6,836 bases of DNA. Origin: an uncultured Bacteroidota bacterium. Lineage in GTDB: Bacteria > Bacteroidota > Bacteroidia > Chitinophagales > Chitinophagaceae. The position numbers and the translations under genes are program-made. Where the stretch lies: the NCBI GenBank assembly GCA_903906615.1, contig CAIVKT010000226.1, positions 1-6,836 on the forward strand, read 5' to 3'. Position 1 is the first letter of the stretch. Each line of letters starts with the position of its first letter. This document shows positions 6,139-6,836 of the stretch, piece after piece. The notes below the pieces were generated by a model. That model searched no databases. It worked only from the letters and a program-made list of their open reading frames with translations, and had not been told where the DNA came from.

Positions 6139-6836
6139 TCACTCCTGCCGGGTAGAAGACTGTGCAGAATGGTACTTGTGCATAAGGCCCAGTTGAAGGT
6201 TCAGGTAAGTGGGAGTTATGGTGAGTCCATTCGTTCCTTTTGCATCTGCGATAGCGCTGTTGGGTATCATCATGCTTAGCGTTTCGGAGAGGGTGATGTG
6301 CCATTCTTTACTGACAGGCAGATGTTCCACCAATCCCAAATTCATATGGAATAGTATCGGGTTCAGATAGCCGGAGGTGTTTTGGGTGTGGTCATAAATA
6401 GCCGAGCCTGTATAGTTCTGATACAGTTCTGTTGACATAGTGCCTTTGAGCAAAAAGTTAATAGCAGGCATCAGGAACAGATGAACATATTGGTGGCGCT
6501 TACCAATACCTACATCGAAGGTGGGCGCAATGCCCATGTAAGTGCTTTTACAGACCACTGTGGTGCCGGAGGAGCTATCAGGGCTGTTGCTGAAAAGATT
6601 AAATGCGACTTTATTGATGTTGCTGCTATAAGTAAAATTGTAGGTATTAAACGTAAGTTTACTGCCGATATAAATGTGGCTTCCCGCTTTTCTTAACCAG
6701 GAGAGGGTAACGCAAGGCGCTGTTCTGCCAGATTGCACTACCGTAGGGCCATCAGATAAACTAAAGAAAAGTGGACTATAAGAAGGTGGCTGGCCGATGC
6801 CTGCTTCTACCGCAAACCTGTCCTGGGAATAGCCCG
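6139..6836 (-). CDS. Outer-membrane beta-barrel protein, 5' end cut by right edge
   Basis: The minus-strand frame stays open from the stop TGA (6139-6141) to the right edge, giving 231 visible codons. A GTG at 6736-6738 could be mistaken for the start, but codons upstream of it read on as good barrel sequence (RFAVEAGIGQPPSYSPLFF), so the true start and signal peptide lie outside the window. The visible part is a run of amphipathic strands rich in Y, F, T, S and N. Typical ones are HIYIGSKLTFNTYNFTYSSN, FDVGIG, VHLFLMPAINFLL, HITLSETLSMMI and the last strand TPTYLNLQLGLMHKY, followed by a polar tail. The strand GIAPTFDVGIGKRHQYVHLF shows the turn-strand pattern of small porin-like barrels. 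I cannot name a family, and similarity to the tandem pair at 731-2488 is no more than general. It converges on the TPR gene, and no terminator is clear between them. Confidence 0.75.
   Translation of the reverse strand, partial: GYSQDRFAVEAGIGQPPSYSPLFFSLSDGPTVVQSGRTAPCVTLSWLRKAGSHIYIGSKLTFNTYNFTYSSNINKVAFNLFSNSPDSSSGTTVVCKSTYMGIAPTFDVGIGKRHQYVHLFLMPAINFLLKGTMSTELYQNYTGSAIYDHTQNTSGYLNPILFHMNLGLVEHLPVSKEWHITLSETLSMMIPNSAIADAKGTNGLTITPTYLNLQLGLMHKYHSAQSSTRQE

Noticed and set aside
6481..6696. Plus-strand open frame of 71 codons
   Set aside because: It is opposite the barrel gene, whose longer frame shows clear membrane strands.
6736..6738. GTG as the start codon of the barrel gene at the right edge
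   Set aside because: The frame continues upstream to the window edge with barrel-like sequence and there is no signal peptide after this GTG.

Overview
This 6.8 kb window looks like ordinary chromosome from a member of the Bacteroidota, probably near the Chitinophagaceae (the family is a guess). The signs are a Bacteroides-type PurM, signal peptides ending in A-Q, several small outer-membrane beta-barrel proteins, a typical Bacteroidota lipoprotein, almost no Shine-Dalgarno sequences, and a TAnnTTTG promoter element. There are no RNA genes, CRISPR arrays, transposases or phage genes. Coding is dense; the longest stretches without a gene are about 190 and 160 bases.

Layout, left to right. The window opens inside purM (AIR synthase, purine synthesis), which is cut by the left edge. 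Next come two tandem paralogues of 286 residues each. Both have a signal peptide, a conserved N-terminal domain of about 55 residues and a C-terminal region that looks like a beta-barrel. They converge on a lipoprotein gene on the minus strand. The gap between holds a GGTTGAT-rich stretch, a small CCCTTTAGGG palindrome and a good intrinsic terminator for the lipoprotein gene. The lipoprotein gene is divergent from mtaB, a radical-SAM tRNA methylthiotransferase. mtaB is followed 22 bases later by a gene for an exported TPR protein. At the right edge an outer-membrane barrel gene runs on the minus strand and is cut at its 5' end.

The most informative detail lies between the TPR gene and the barrel gene. 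A remnant of about 76 bases there matches the last 27 codons or so of mtaB. In its best part 12 of 13 residues are the same, and all seven nucleotide differences fall at third codon positions; one of them makes a stop codon. A net loss of two bases then shifts the frame. This pattern suggests that the two copies diverged while both were functional and that this one died later. So the mtaB-TPR segment has been rearranged, by gene duplication and loss, by insertion, or by recombination with a related allele.

Two genes are housekeeping (purine synthesis and tRNA modification). The other five encode exported or envelope proteins of unknown role. I see no sign that the window forms one coordinated pathway or a new defence or mobile system.
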